A stretch of 64,000 bases of DNA from CAMDPA01 sp963825625 (lineage in GTDB: Bacteria > Pseudomonadota > Alphaproteobacteria > Rhizobiales > Hyphomicrobiaceae). Position numbers and translations under genes: made by a program. The DNA is taken from assembly GCA_963825625.1 (NCBI GenBank), contig CAWGUF010000026.1:159091-223090 (forward strand), read 5' to 3'. The notes under the pieces are model-generated. The model was not told the DNA's origin. It searched no databases and saw only the letters and a list, made by a program, of their open reading frames with translations. Positions 25,148 to 35,657 of the stretch are shown piece after piece; positions within the stretch are counted from its first letter, which is position 1; each line of letters opens with the position of its first letter.

Positions 25148-28100
25148 ATGAATCCGTTTCGGTCGCTGAGATCGCGTTCACTTCTGCAGTACGTGCGGTC
25201 GCTCCGTGCGGGCGGGTCGGAGGTTGAGCGCGATGATTCAGGGCAGCGGCAGCAACTGTTGACTCCTTTGAGTGCCTGGACCCCGCCATGGTCATACGAT
25301 GGCCAGTCGTGGTCGCGAGGCGCGAAGGAAGCGACAGAGAACGGTCACGGGCGTCCTGAGGTCGGACTTGCCGGCCGCGCTCTGGAAGATGGACAGCCGC
25401 ATACCAGCGCTGCATGGTCTGGGCTGTTTGGCTACAGCCGGCCACACGAGGACGGAGGCGGACAGCCGACGTCTGCCAATTCGGCTCCATCATCCGTTGA
25501 CATCGCGCCGTTGTCGGACTCAACCGCGGGTACTGGCGAGATTGACGCCTGGTCCGAGCAGTGGCGCGCAGCAGTGGACTCTGCGCAGGCAAGTGACTTC
25601 GGCACCGGAGCAGCCGACCCAGAGGCCGCGGCGCCGACGGGCGACGGCAGCTTGTCTTCCGCGCCGGTTGCGCCGCCGCAGTTGCTCGCATCCTCGACCC
25701 CCAACCGCATCGTGATCGAGAACCAGATGCTGGGTACGCCGGAAAGCGTATGGGGTATCGACGGCGCAGGCGACGACAACATTGAGGGTTTCGCCACCGA
25801 CTTCAGCGTCGACAACGGCACTACGATAAATTTCAAGATCAACACCGATTCGACACACTACCGCATCGACGTATACCGGGTCGGCTACTACCAGGGTAAT
25901 GGCGCGCGGTTGGTTGACAGTTTCGAGATCAACCGCGCCAGTCCGCAGATCCAGCCGGTTCCCCTGTTCGACCCCGAGCTGAAGCTGGTCGACGCAGGCA
26001 ACTGGGAGATCTCCGCAAGCTGGGACGTCCCTTCCGATGCCGTCTCCGGCGCCTATTTCGCCCATATGACGCGCCTCGACGGCGAGGCTGGCGAGAACCA
26101 CATCCCGTTCGTGGTTCGCGACGACGAGAACCCCAGCGACATCACGTTCCAGACCGCGGACACGACCTGGCAGGCCTACAATTGGTGGGGCGGTTACAAT
26201 CTCTACTTCAGCGTCGAAGGCGAGCGCGCGTCTGCCGTCAGCTATAATCGGCCGTTTGTGACACGTGAGCCGAATTTCGCGTCTGGCCCGCAGGACTACA
26301 TCTGGGGTGTCGAATACCCCGCGATCCGTTGGCTGGAGCAGAACGGCTACGACATCAACTACATCTCGGGCATTGATGTCGCTCGCGATGGCGACCAGCT
26401 GCTCAACTCCGAGATCTTCTTGTCCGTCGGCCACGATGAGTACTGGTCGCCGGAGCAGCGCGCCAATGTCGAAGCGGCCCGCGACGCAGGCGTCAACCTG
26501 TCATTCTGGACAGGCAACGAAGTCTATTGGAAGACAGAATGGCAAACGAGCATCGACGGCTCAGGCACGCCCTACCGCACGATGGTCCTCTACAAGGAAG
26601 TCAAGTCGGACGCCGACCTCGATCCGACCAACACCAGCTCCACGTGGCGCGATCCGGTCTACGGTCCCGGTCAGCCGGAGAACGCCCTTGTCGGCAACCT
26701 GTTCATTGCTGACTCCTACCGTGAGGACGCCATCACGGTACCCTACGAGCTCTCGAACTTCCGGTTCTGGTCGAACACCGCGGTGGCCGATCTTCAGCCC
26801 GGCGAGCTCTACACGCTTCCCGATAACATTCTGGGCTATGAGTGGAACGCCGACGTCGACAACGGCTTCCGCCCGGCCGGCCTCATCAACCTGTCATCGA
26901 CGACGCTGCAGATCGACACGAAGCTGCTCGACTATGGCCGTATCACGGGTGACGGAACAGCCACGCACGCGCTTACACTCTATCGCGCCGAAAGCGGCGC
27001 GCTCGTGTTCGGCGCCGGCACCGTCTATTGGGCCTGGGGCCTCGACGACAATCACGACCTCGGCTTTGGTACCCCCACCGATATCAATATCCAACAGTCG
27101 ATGGTCAACTTATTCGCCGATATGGGCGTTCAACCGGAGACGCTGATGGCGAGCCTCGTGCTCGCTTCGCAGTCGACCGACACGGTCGCGCCGACCTCGA
27201 CAATTCTCAACCTGGCGTCCGGCTCGACGTTCCCCGCTTACAACGAGATCACAATTGCGGGCGCTGCTGTCGACACCGGCGGCGGCCTGGTTGCGGCGGT
27301 CGAGGTCTCCACTGACGGCGGTACGAGGTGGCATCGGGCTACAGGCTTTGATAACTGGACGTATAACTGGAGGCCGACAGCTGGTGGTGTGTACACGGTT
27401 CTAACCCGCGCCGTCGACGACAGCCTGAATATCGAGACGGTAGGTACGGGCACGACCGTCAACATCGATCAGCCGTTCACCCGCAGCCTGTTCAGCACGC
27501 AAATTCCAGCGGACCCGATCGGCCATGATGCGGCGGGCGTGAACCTCGGCGTCCGGTTCACGTCGACCCAGACCGGCGAGATCGCAGGCATCAGATACTA
27601 TCGCGGCCTTGCCGATGGCGGCGAGCATGTCGGGTCGCTATGGACGGCAGACGGTACACTCTTAGCGCAGGCGACATTCACCGGCGAGTCCATCACTGGC
27701 TGGCAGACCGTGTCGTTCTCCAGCCCGGTGACAATCCAGCCGGGGGCCACGTACGTCGCCAGCTACCATACCTCCGGTGGTAGCTACGCCTCCACCAACA
27801 ACTTCTTCGGCACGCCCTATTCCAGCGGTCCGCTCAGCGTCGCCGGCGGGTCTTTCTATGCCTATGGCTCGACGCCTGCCTTCCCCACCCTGCCCGGTAA
27901 CGAGACAAATTATTGGGTCGACGTGCTGTTCGTGCCATCCGGCAATGCCAATAACCAGTTGCCTGTCGCGGTCGACGACGCCGTCGTTACTCAGCAGAAC
28001 CAGGTGCTGACCATTGCCACGGCCGCATTGCTGCAGAACGACAGCGATCCCGACATCGAACCGGTCTGGATCGCTGGGATATCGAACATCATCGGTGGCA

Positions 28101-30995
28101 CCGCGGTCTTCGACCAGCAGGCAGCAACCATACTGTTTACACCAGACACTGATTTTCTAGGCTCGGCAGGCTTCGAATACACGATCACGGACGGCCAGGC
28201 GATCGCGACCGCATCCGTCGACATATCCGTGGTTCCTGCGTTCGAGGCCTTCAGTCTTTTCACGTCCGGCGAGACGCCCGCGCTGCCCTCAGTCTCTGAT
28301 CCGAGCCCCGTCAACTTGGGCACCCGTTTCGTCGCCAGCGAATCGGGCTCGATTGCTGGGATTAGGTTCTACAAGGGGGTCGGCGAGACCGGCACGCACT
28401 CCGCGTCTCTGTGGACCAGCAGCGGCACCCTGCTCGGCACCGCGACTTTCTTGAACGAGACGCCGAGTGGCTGGCAGGTCGCTCTGTTTGCCAACCCCAT
28501 ATCGATTGCGGCCAATACGAGCTATGTCGCCAGCTACCTGAGCAACGGCAGGTATGTCGCGACGACCGGCTTCTTCGGTCAGCCATTTACCAATGGCGCG
28601 TTGACCGGCAGCGACGGCGTCTACACGTACGGAGCCGGGCAGCTGTTCCCTGCCACCGCATCCGGAGGCACCAACTACTTCGTCGATGTGCTCTTCGCCC
28701 CGACCGGCGCGCCGATAGCTTTTGACGACGGCGGCTTCGCCACTGATGCCGACACGCCGCTCGGCATCGCGACCAGCGTGCTGATGGCTAACGACACGGA
28801 TCCCGGCAACGATCCGATCTCGTTCGTCGATGTCGCGAACCCCATTGGCGGCACCGTCGCCTACGATTCGACTTCGGGCCAAGTCTTCTTCACGCCCACC
28901 CCCGGTCACATCGGTAGCGCGAGCTTCGACTACAGCATCACTGACGGCACCAATCCGCCGGTCTCCGCGACAGTGTCGCTTACCGTCTTGCCACCGGCCT
29001 CGACTGCGAGCCTCTTCTCGCACACCACCACGCTTGCAACGCCGTCGAATGTCGATCCCAACTCGGTCAACCTCGGTGTCGTATTCACGGCGGCGGATTC
29101 CGGCTTCATCACCGGCATCAAGTACTACAAGAGCGCCTCGGACGTCGGTACCCATACCGCCACGCTGTGGTCCGCGACCGGTGCGGCGCTAGCCAGCGGC
29201 ACGTTCGTCAACGAGACCCAGAGCGGCTGGCAGTATGTCGTATTCGACAACCCCGTCGCTATCGACGCGGGCACGACATACGTTGCAAGCTATCTCAGTC
29301 GTGGCAACTACGCCTCGACCGGCGGCTTCTTCGACGTTCCGTACGCGACGACGTTCCTTTCGACGGGCACGGCGGCGGGCGTCTACGCCTACGGCTCGGC
29401 GGAAACCTTCCCGTCGTCATCCTACAACAACACAAATTACTGGGTAGACGTGCTATTCACACCGTCGGGTAGCCCGGTAGCTGCCAACGACGATGGCTAT
29501 ACCGTCACCCAGGACGGGGTGCTGTCGTTTGCTCCGTCAGAGCTCGTCGCCAACGATTTCGATCCCAACGGCGATCCGCTCTCCGTCAGCGCCGTCAGCT
29601 CGCCGGTTGGCGGCACGGTAAGCCTTGTCGGCGGCGACGTTGTCTTCACACCAACGCCTGGTCACATCGGGGCCGCGAGGTTCAGCTACGAGGTCACCGA
29701 CGGCAATACCGCACCGGCAACTGCGTCGGTGGAGGTGATCGTATTGCCGTCGTCGACGACGGAAGGTCTCTTCGCATACGGTGACGCCCCCGGCGGCCCG
29801 GCAGCGAGCGACCCCTCGAGCGTCAACCTCGGCGTCCAATTCGTCGCAGTGCAATCGGGGACCATCTCGGGCATCAAGTTCTACAAGGCGGCAGGCGACA
29901 CGGGTGCCCACGTCGGTTCGTTGTGGACCAGCACCGGCACCTTGTTGGCCAGTGCTACGTTCACCAGCGAGACTTCGAGCGGCTGGCAGTACGTCCTGTT
30001 CCAGAACGCGGTTGATATCACCGCTGGCACGACCTACGTTGCCGGCTATCTGAGCTCCGGCAACTATTCGTATTCTGCGTCCTACTACGATACGCCGCTC
30101 ACCTCCGGTTCGCTGACCGGCATCGGCGGAGCCTACGCCTACGATGTCGCCAATGCTTTCCCTGCCGCAGGCTCCAGCTCGAACTATTGGGTCGATGTGA
30201 TGTTCGAGCCGTTTGCAGCCGCACCGCCGGTCGCGGTTGATGACGGCGGCTTCACCACGCAGCAGAATGTCCCGCTGTCGCTCGCCTCCGGTGAGGTGAC
30301 GGCCAACGATACCGATGTCAACGGCAATCCTCTGACCATCGTCGGCGTGACCTCCGGATTCGGTGGCACTGCCGCGTTCGATTCCCAGACTGGTACCATC
30401 ACCTTCACGCCGGACGCGGGCTTCACGGGCACTGCCCAGTTCGGCTACGAGGTGACGGACGGCATCAGCGGCAGCTCAACGGCGACTGTGAGCATCGAGG
30501 TCGGCGCCCCGCCGTCCGGCGAAGGCCTGTTCGCGGATACCGCGACGCCGGCCATCGCCAATGTCAACGATCCTGAGTTCGATCGAGATCGGCGTCCGGT
30601 TCCAGGCGGACGTGGCCGGCACCATCTCGGCCATCCAGTTCTATAAGGGCACCAGCAATGTCGGGCCGCATCAGGTGAACCTATGGACCGATACTGGCAC
30701 ACTGATTGCATCGGCTGACTCGGCCAACGAGTCCGCAAGTGGCTGGCAGACCGTCGCGCTGGATACGCCCGTGGCAATCAGTGCGGATACGACATACGTC
30801 GCCTCCTACCACACCTCGGGCTTCTATTCGGCGACCTCTGGATACTTCACGAGCGATGTCACGAGCGGAAATCTCGTCGCCGGCGCCGGTGGGAATGGCG
30901 TCTATGCCTATGGTTCCGACTCGCTGTTCCCCGCCAACAGCTTCAACAGCACCAATTACTGGGTCGACGTTGTCTTCAACCCGTTGGCCGCGTAA
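25148..30995 (+). CDS. Giant surface protein: DMFA2-like domain, five DUF4082 and four cadherin-like repeats (one frameshift)
   Basis: This putative secreted protein has about 1,950 residues, with start at the ATG at 25148 after AGGGAG. Residues 1-180 are low-complexity. Residues about 190-680 resemble the N,N-dimethylformamidase large-subunit domain (YNWWGGYNLYFSVEGER, FLSVGHDEYWSPEQR, FWTGNEVYWKTEW, TVYWAWGLDD). An Ig-like segment follows, then alternating modules of DUF4082 (NLGVRFT...GWQTVSFSSPV...YWVDVLF, five copies) and cadherin-like Ig repeats (VAVDDAVVTQQNQVL...LLQNDSDP, four copies). Near 30573 one extra base ends the main frame at 30646; the fifth DUF4082 continues in the other frame to 30995 (EIGVRFQADVAGTISAIQFY). 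No Sec signal or RTX nonapeptides were seen, so type I export by the transporter at 48841-52523 is a guess. Confidence 0.8.
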
Positions 30996-31006
30996 CGGAG
31001 AATTCC

Positions 31007-31297
31007 ATGCACGACGAAATCTACGCTGACGGCGTCGGGGAGATAACGGTTACCGGCAATGTCGTTCGGATCGACCTTTTCAGCCTGTCGCCGACAAATC
31101 GCGACGCCAGCAACAAGCCGAAGGCGGAATTTCGGCAGCGGATCATCATGCCGATCGATGCTTTTGCCAACACGGCCGAGCTGATGAAGAAGGTTCAGAC
31201 GGGACTTGTCGAGGCTGGTGCCATCAAGATGCAGCCGGCACCGTCGTCGTCCCGGACCGCGGAGCCGCCGCTGAACGGCTCGCCGAATTTCCGCTGA
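31007..31297 (+). CDS. Hypothetical protein, 96 aa
   Basis: This small protein has a beta-strand-rich N-terminus (EIYADGVGEITVTGNVVRID) and an IIMPIDAFANTAELMKKVQ helix. GGAG lies seven bases before the ATG and the gene starts 11 bp after the giant repeat protein, so they are probably co-transcribed. I do not recognise a family. Small partners of this kind follow large secreted adhesins in several alphaproteobacteria, but a role is not shown here. Confidence 0.6.
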   Translation: MHDEIYADGVGEITVTGNVVRIDLFSLSPTNRDASNKPKAEFRQRIIMPIDAFANTAELMKKVQTGLVEAGAIKMQPAPSSSRTAEPPLNGSPNFR

Positions 31298-31375
31298 GCC
31301 CAGCACTGCAATCTGCATGTCAATTTCGTGCGTGCCCGGACAGAGTCCGGCCGTTGCTGTTTCGGCTCGGTTGGC

Positions 31376-32053
31376 TCAGCTACGTGAGTTGAGGAAGCTG
31401 CTTGCCAGTGCATTGCGCTCCAGCGAGGCCCCGAGTCCGGGCAAAATCCTTCCCAGCCGACGGGCCGCGCCCGCCAGCTCCGATCCCAGCGTCGGGTTAC
31501 GCAGATCATTGAGCACCGTGCCACCGAGTTGCACGCCCACGGCTTCCATCATCTCCATCGTCCGTTTGATCCGGTGGTGCGTCGTCCGTCCAGGCATGCA
31601 AACCATCACAACGGCATCGCAGGCGCGCGCCGCCGCCAGCGGATTGATCTGGTTGCTCGATTGATCGAGCACGGGAGGCAAGTCCACGAACACCGCCTCG
31701 TAGCTGGCGAGTTCGTCATTGACCAGTTCTCGCAGGCTCTGGACATTGTTGAATGCCGCTCGGGTTGCTCGCGTTGGGCGGGCTGTGAGTACGTCGTAGC
31801 CAGCCGCATCAAGCTGCACGAGTTGCGTCGCGCCGCTGGCCGGCGTCCAGTCGTCGTCGGTATCGTCGCTGTACTGCGTCAGGTTTATGAGCAGCGTCTT
31901 GGCGCCTGAGCTGGATCGGCTCTCGGCCAGCATCCGGCACAGGGTGCTCACGCCGGATCCCGAGTCCGGGCTTAGGACCCCCAGGACGCGGGCCTTGCTA
32001 TCTATTGCAGCCAGCATCACCTGCTCAACCGCTCCTAACCAGGATCGAATCAT
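31376..32053 (-). CDS. CpsD/CapB-like (BY-kinase fold) ATPase with degenerate Walker A
   Basis: The 225-residue product has the fold of bacterial tyrosine kinases that control polysaccharide chain length together with Wzz proteins. The P-loop reads SPDSGSGVSTLC: the invariant Lys of G-K-[ST]-T is Val. The Walker A' position reads LLINLTQ where the family has LLIDxD. Walker B (AVFVDLPPVLD) is kept. No C-terminal tyrosine cluster is present. It is therefore probably a non-catalytic regulatory homologue. It is divergent from the exoF/wzz-like operon. The start at 32053 has no strong ribosome site, but the downstream sequence is well conserved from the first residues. Confidence 0.7.
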   Translation of the reverse strand: MIRSWLGAVEQVMLAAIDSKARVLGVLSPDSGSGVSTLCRMLAESRSSSGAKTLLINLTQYSDDTDDDWTPASGATQLVQLDAAGYDVLTARPTRATRAAFNNVQSLRELVNDELASYEAVFVDLPPVLDQSSNQINPLAAARACDAVVMVCMPGRTTHHRIKRTMEMMEAVGVQLGGTVLNDLRNPTLGSELAGAARRLGRILPGLGASLERNALASSFLNSRS

Positions 32054-32378
32054 TTCCGTCGCACCTGCTCGGTCACCCGTCTAACTGGAATTAACGTGGA
32101 CTGCCGATCCCCCGGCGATGCTCAGCAGATAAAATTCAACGGATACTTGCAGGAATCAAACCCTTTCGCCATGCGCGCCCGAACCTTCTGCGCGGATGCT
32201 TAAGAAAGAGCGCCTGATTGTTGCTTGTTGCCACGCTTGATGATTTCGAGAAAAACCGTCCTTGTGGTGAGCGTTAACATTGAGCGTTCTGAGCATCTGA
32301 CAGACTGCGCCGTTTGGTGTAGCTTCTGTTCGTTAGTAGCCGAGCGGGCTTTGGCCTGAACCACGGGATTTCTCGAAC
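32054..32378. promoter_or_regulatory. Divergent promoter region upstream of exoF-like gene
   Basis: These 325 non-coding bp lie between the BY-kinase-like gene and the export operon. The octamer TGAGCGTT occurs twice 13 bp apart (32268 and 32281), a possible regulator site. No terminator or RNA gene was recognised. Confidence 0.4.
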
Positions 32379-33677
32379 ATGTTAAACCGTCCGGTGTCTT
32401 CGGCCGTGGCGTTGCTGGTGACCGGCTTGCTGCTGCCGGCCGTCGAGATCGCCGGTGCAGGCACATCGGCGCTGGCTCAGACAGCGCTTGCTGCGCCTAT
32501 CGGAGCGCTTGCCGCCGGCGCCGCAGACGCTGCTGCGACATCTCGAGGCGCGACGCCCCATATCGAGCTCGCCAATGCTGAGCGCCTGTCGATCCGCTTC
32601 CAGGGCTACGCGGACCTCACCGGCGAGTATCGCGTCGCCGCCGATGCAACGATCTCGGTTCCCGTGCTCGGCCGTATCGATGTCGCGAGCCTCAGTCCAG
32701 TCGGATTGGAAAAACTGCTGGCGCGGCGCGTTGCCCGCATCAGTGGCAAAGAGACCTACGTCAGCGTCGAGATCGTCGAGTATCGCGGGGTGTTCGTCAC
32801 TGGCTTCGTGACCAGGCCCGGCGCCTACCCGTGGCGACCTGGCATGACTGTTCTCCATGTCGTCGCGCTCGCCGGCGGGACGTTCCGGACAAGCGGCGAG
32901 GGTGGTGCCCCGCTTGGCGAGGATTCAATTGTCGTTGACCTGCAAAAGGCGACCTCCGACCAGATGCGCAACCTCGCCAAGCTGGCAAGGCTCAAAGCAG
33001 AGCGCGCCGGCCAATCGAGCATTGAGGCACCGAAGCGGCTCTTGGACCTGGTCGGCGCGGCTGATGCTGCCGAGGTGATCAATGCAGAGCGATCAGCTCT
33101 CATCAGCCGACGAGCCGTGACTGAGGCCAAGAAGTTGGCATTGGCCCGCGCCACGGAAATGGCGAGACGCGAGCTGACAGGTCTTACAGCCCAGCAGGAA
33201 CGCCTCAAGGTCCGGCTCGGCGCGCGCATGGACCACAAGACCAAGATCGAAGCCTTACAGGCCAAAGGCATCGTGCGGGCGGATCGCTCGATGGAGGAGT
33301 ACGCCAGGGTCGCGGAACTCGAGGATCGCAATATGACTGTGGCGGTCGGAATTGCCCGCGTGCAAGCGACGCTCGCTGCACTCGAGCAGGACAGGGTTAA
33401 TCTGGAATACGGTCTCCGGGCTGAGCTGGATCAACAAATCATCAATATCAGTCGCGATATTGCGCGCCTCGAGATCGAGATGGTCGGCGCGCGTGACAGG
33501 TATCGCAAGCTCACTGGCCAGGAGCCGGCCCGCCATCTTGTCGCCGCCAAGGCGCCGAAGTTCGCTGTGCTGAGCTACAAGATCGTTCGGCAATCGACCG
33601 AGGGTGCTGCAGGTGGGATGGTCGAGCCGATGTCTCCGGTGAAGCCCGGAGATATAGTCGTCGTAGCGCAGGAATAG
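32379..33677 (+). CDS. Polysaccharide export protein, ExoF/Wza family
   Basis: This outer-membrane-type export protein has 432 residues. A Sec signal (SSAVALLVTGLLLPAVEIAG, cleavage near ALAQ) is followed by the Poly_export domain (ERLSIRFQGYADLTGEYRV, ISVPVLGRIDVASLS) and an SLBB-like segment (VFVTGFVTRPGAYPWRPGMT). A long coiled coil (residues about 190-385) comes next and a second SLBB-like end (VEPMSPVKPGDIVVVAQE) closes the protein. The coiled-coil insertion and lack of a lipobox make it more like rhizobial ExoF than E. coli Wza. It is first in the rightward operon, followed by the Wzz-like gene after 42 bp. Confidence 0.85.
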   Translation: MLNRPVSSAVALLVTGLLLPAVEIAGAGTSALAQTALAAPIGALAAGAADAAATSRGATPHIELANAERLSIRFQGYADLTGEYRVAADATISVPVLGRIDVASLSPVGLEKLLARRVARISGKETYVSVEIVEYRGVFVTGFVTRPGAYPWRPGMTVLHVVALAGGTFRTSGEGGAPLGEDSIVVDLQKATSDQMRNLAKLARLKAERAGQSSIEAPKRLLDLVGAADAAEVINAERSALISRRAVTEAKKLALARATEMARRELTGLTAQQERLKVRLGARMDHKTKIEALQAKGIVRADRSMEEYARVAELEDRNMTVAVGIARVQATLAALEQDRVNLEYGLRAELDQQIINISRDIARLEIEMVGARDRYRKLTGQEPARHLVAAKAPKFAVLSYKIVRQSTEGAAGGMVEPMSPVKPGDIVVVAQE

Positions 33678-33719
33678 TGCAGTGTTCCGCCGGGTTCTGG
33701 CGCGTCACCACTTTGAGGA

Positions 33720-34970
33720 ATGTATTCGAACGTGAACCAGTCCATTTCATCATTGTTGCTGCTAGCATTCCATGCGCTGTGGCGCCGGCGCCGGCTCTTC
33801 ATCGTGCCGATCCTGATCATACTTCCGCTTGGCCTGGCGTATGCAAAGTTCGGCCCCCGCACGTACGTTGCCAAGTCTCTTCTGCTCCTACAGGAGAACG
33901 CGCGGGATTATCCGCTGTCCCGCAACGAGGGCGTCGGCAGGATCCAGGAGCGTTTTCGCGGGCTCATCGCGCTGCTCAAGAGCGATCGCGTGATGAACCG
34001 CGTGGTGCAGGACCTCGCTGGCGAAGATGTCTTGCGCGATCGCAGGAAATCGGCGGCATGGCTGAAGGGCTTCTCCCAAGCTCTCTCTCTCGACCTAGTT
34101 GGCAACGACTTCTTGGAGCTCAGCCTGGCAGGCGACAGTCCGGATGGGCTGGGCAAGAAGCTTGATATCGTGACATCGCACTTTCTCGAAGCGCTACTTT
34201 CGTCCCAGGACGCGCTCACCGCGACACAGGTGCTGCTGGCGAGAAAGAAAGCGCAGGTCGATGAGGCGCAACGAAAATATTCGCAGTTTCTCGCGTCCAA
34301 TCCGCTGCGGCCGGCTGCTGCAATCCAGGCAGAGCAGGCCCAGCTTGACCGGACGAAGCGAGACCTTGCAGCCGGGACGGCCAAGCTGACCGCGCTCGCG
34401 GCCCAGGTCGATGTGCAGCGCCGCCAGGTCGCGGCAGATCGCGCTCGATCGCAGCCGCAATCCAAGTCACCTGACGGGCAGCAGGCGAAGGATACCCGTT
34501 CTGACATCGCGTCGACTCCCGCACAGGAGGTTGCTCTCAGGGAGCTTGAAGCGCGTCATGCCTCGCTCATGGCACAAGTCATGCGCCTCGAGGCAGAGTC
34601 AGTCGACCTGCAGCGCCGGGTTCGCGAGGGCGCTGCGACCGACCGCCGGCTACAGACACTGCGCGCCGAGGTCAACAGCGCACGCGAATCCTACCAGACC
34701 TATTCCGCGCGATTCGTCACGCCTGTAGGCGGCAGCACGCCCGGTCTTCTGGGCGCGCCAGAGCGCATCAAGCTGATCGATCCGCCGCGCGACCCGGAAT
34801 TTCCCGAGCGCTCCGCCTTGAAGATCATTCTGGGTGCGATCGCCGCGAGTTTGGCGGCAGCGTTCGGGATGGTATTTCTAGCCGAGCTGTTCGACTCGAC
34901 CATCCGCCGCAGCAACGACATCGAAGCGATGACTGGCGTTCCGGTCCTCGCTAGACTTCCGGCGGCATGA
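33720..34970 (+). CDS. Wzz-type polysaccharide co-polymerase
   Basis: This inner-membrane chain-length regulator has 416 residues: a membrane helix near the N-terminus (RLFIVPILIILPLGLAYA), a periplasmic domain with long coiled coil (residues about 150-310), and a second helix (LKIILGAIAASLAAAFGMVF). The Pro-rich motif before the second helix (LIDPPRDPEFPERS) is a family hallmark. It ends shortly after the second helix without a kinase domain, matching the split PCP-2b arrangement where a separate CpsD-like protein (31376-32053) is the partner. The start is uncertain: ATG at 33720 lies very close to GAGGA, while GTG at 33732 has a spacing of 12. Confidence 0.85.
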   Translation: MYSNVNQSISSLLLLAFHALWRRRRLFIVPILIILPLGLAYAKFGPRTYVAKSLLLLQENARDYPLSRNEGVGRIQERFRGLIALLKSDRVMNRVVQDLAGEDVLRDRRKSAAWLKGFSQALSLDLVGNDFLELSLAGDSPDGLGKKLDIVTSHFLEALLSSQDALTATQVLLARKKAQVDEAQRKYSQFLASNPLRPAAAIQAEQAQLDRTKRDLAAGTAKLTALAAQVDVQRRQVAADRARSQPQSKSPDGQQAKDTRSDIASTPAQEVALRELEARHASLMAQVMRLEAESVDLQRRVREGAATDRRLQTLRAEVNSARESYQTYSARFVTPVGGSTPGLLGAPERIKLIDPPRDPEFPERSALKIILGAIAASLAAAFGMVFLAELFDSTIRRSNDIEAMTGVPVLARLPAA

Positions 34971-35037
34971 AGCTTGCGAAGGCGTGATTGCGGGCAGTCA
35001 CCTCGCAGCCGGGTTTCGCGCAACTGGAGTTAAGCGA

Positions 35038-35538
35038 ATGCCATTGAAAAACGTCACGCAAGGCAGCGGCGTTCTCATCACGCATCCAGATCTCGTGAAT
35101 TTGTACGGTTGCGAGATCGGCGACGACAGCCGCGTCGGCCCTTTTGTTGAAGTTCAGAAGAATGCCCGTATCGGCTCGCGCTGCAAGATTTCGTCGCATT
35201 CGTTTGTGTGCGAGGGCGTGACCATAGAGGACGAGGTGTTCATCGGCCACGGCGTGATGTTCACCAACGACATTTTTCCGCGCGCGACCAGCGGCAATGC
35301 ACTGCAGACGGAAAGCGACTGGACGTGCACGCCGACGCTGATCAGGCGCGGAGCCTCGATCGGCTCGAACGCCACGATCGTCGCTGGCGTCACCATCGGC
35401 GAAGGCGCGCTGGTGGGAGCAGGCGCGGTCGTCACGGCCGATGTTCCTGATCACGCGCTTGTTGTCGGCGTCCCAGCCCGCGTCATCGGCGATGTCCGCG
35501 ACCGCGCCGCAGCCCAGAAGAAAGTGTCTATTGGATGA
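35038..35538 (+). CDS. Sugar-nucleotide N-acetyltransferase, WbpD/WlbB type
   Basis: This left-handed beta-helix (hexapeptide) acetyltransferase has 166 residues from the ATG at 35038, which follows GGAG; the frame opens at 34984. Repeats such as VGPFVEVQKNARIGSRCKI and IGSNATIVAGVTIGEGALVG, and the active-site-region motif IGHGVMFTNDIFPRAT, match WbpD/WlbB, which acetylate the 3-amino group of UDP-GlcNAc(3NH2)A. Genes for the three preceding steps of that pathway lie at 40480-44025 in this locus, supporting the assignment. It is in the operon behind the Wzz-like gene. Confidence 0.82.
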   Translation: MPLKNVTQGSGVLITHPDLVNLYGCEIGDDSRVGPFVEVQKNARIGSRCKISSHSFVCEGVTIEDEVFIGHGVMFTNDIFPRATSGNALQTESDWTCTPTLIRRGASIGSNATIVAGVTIGEGALVGAGAVVTADVPDHALVVGVPARVIGDVRDRAAAQKKVSIG

Positions 35539-35657
35539 CTTGGCGGCGTTAATCAATCCGGATGCGTCTACTACAGCCCATTCGGCTCGTGTACGTGGTC
35601 GGTCATACCGTGCGTTTCTGCTGGATTTTTCATGGCTTCCTGGTTGGATGACTACAG

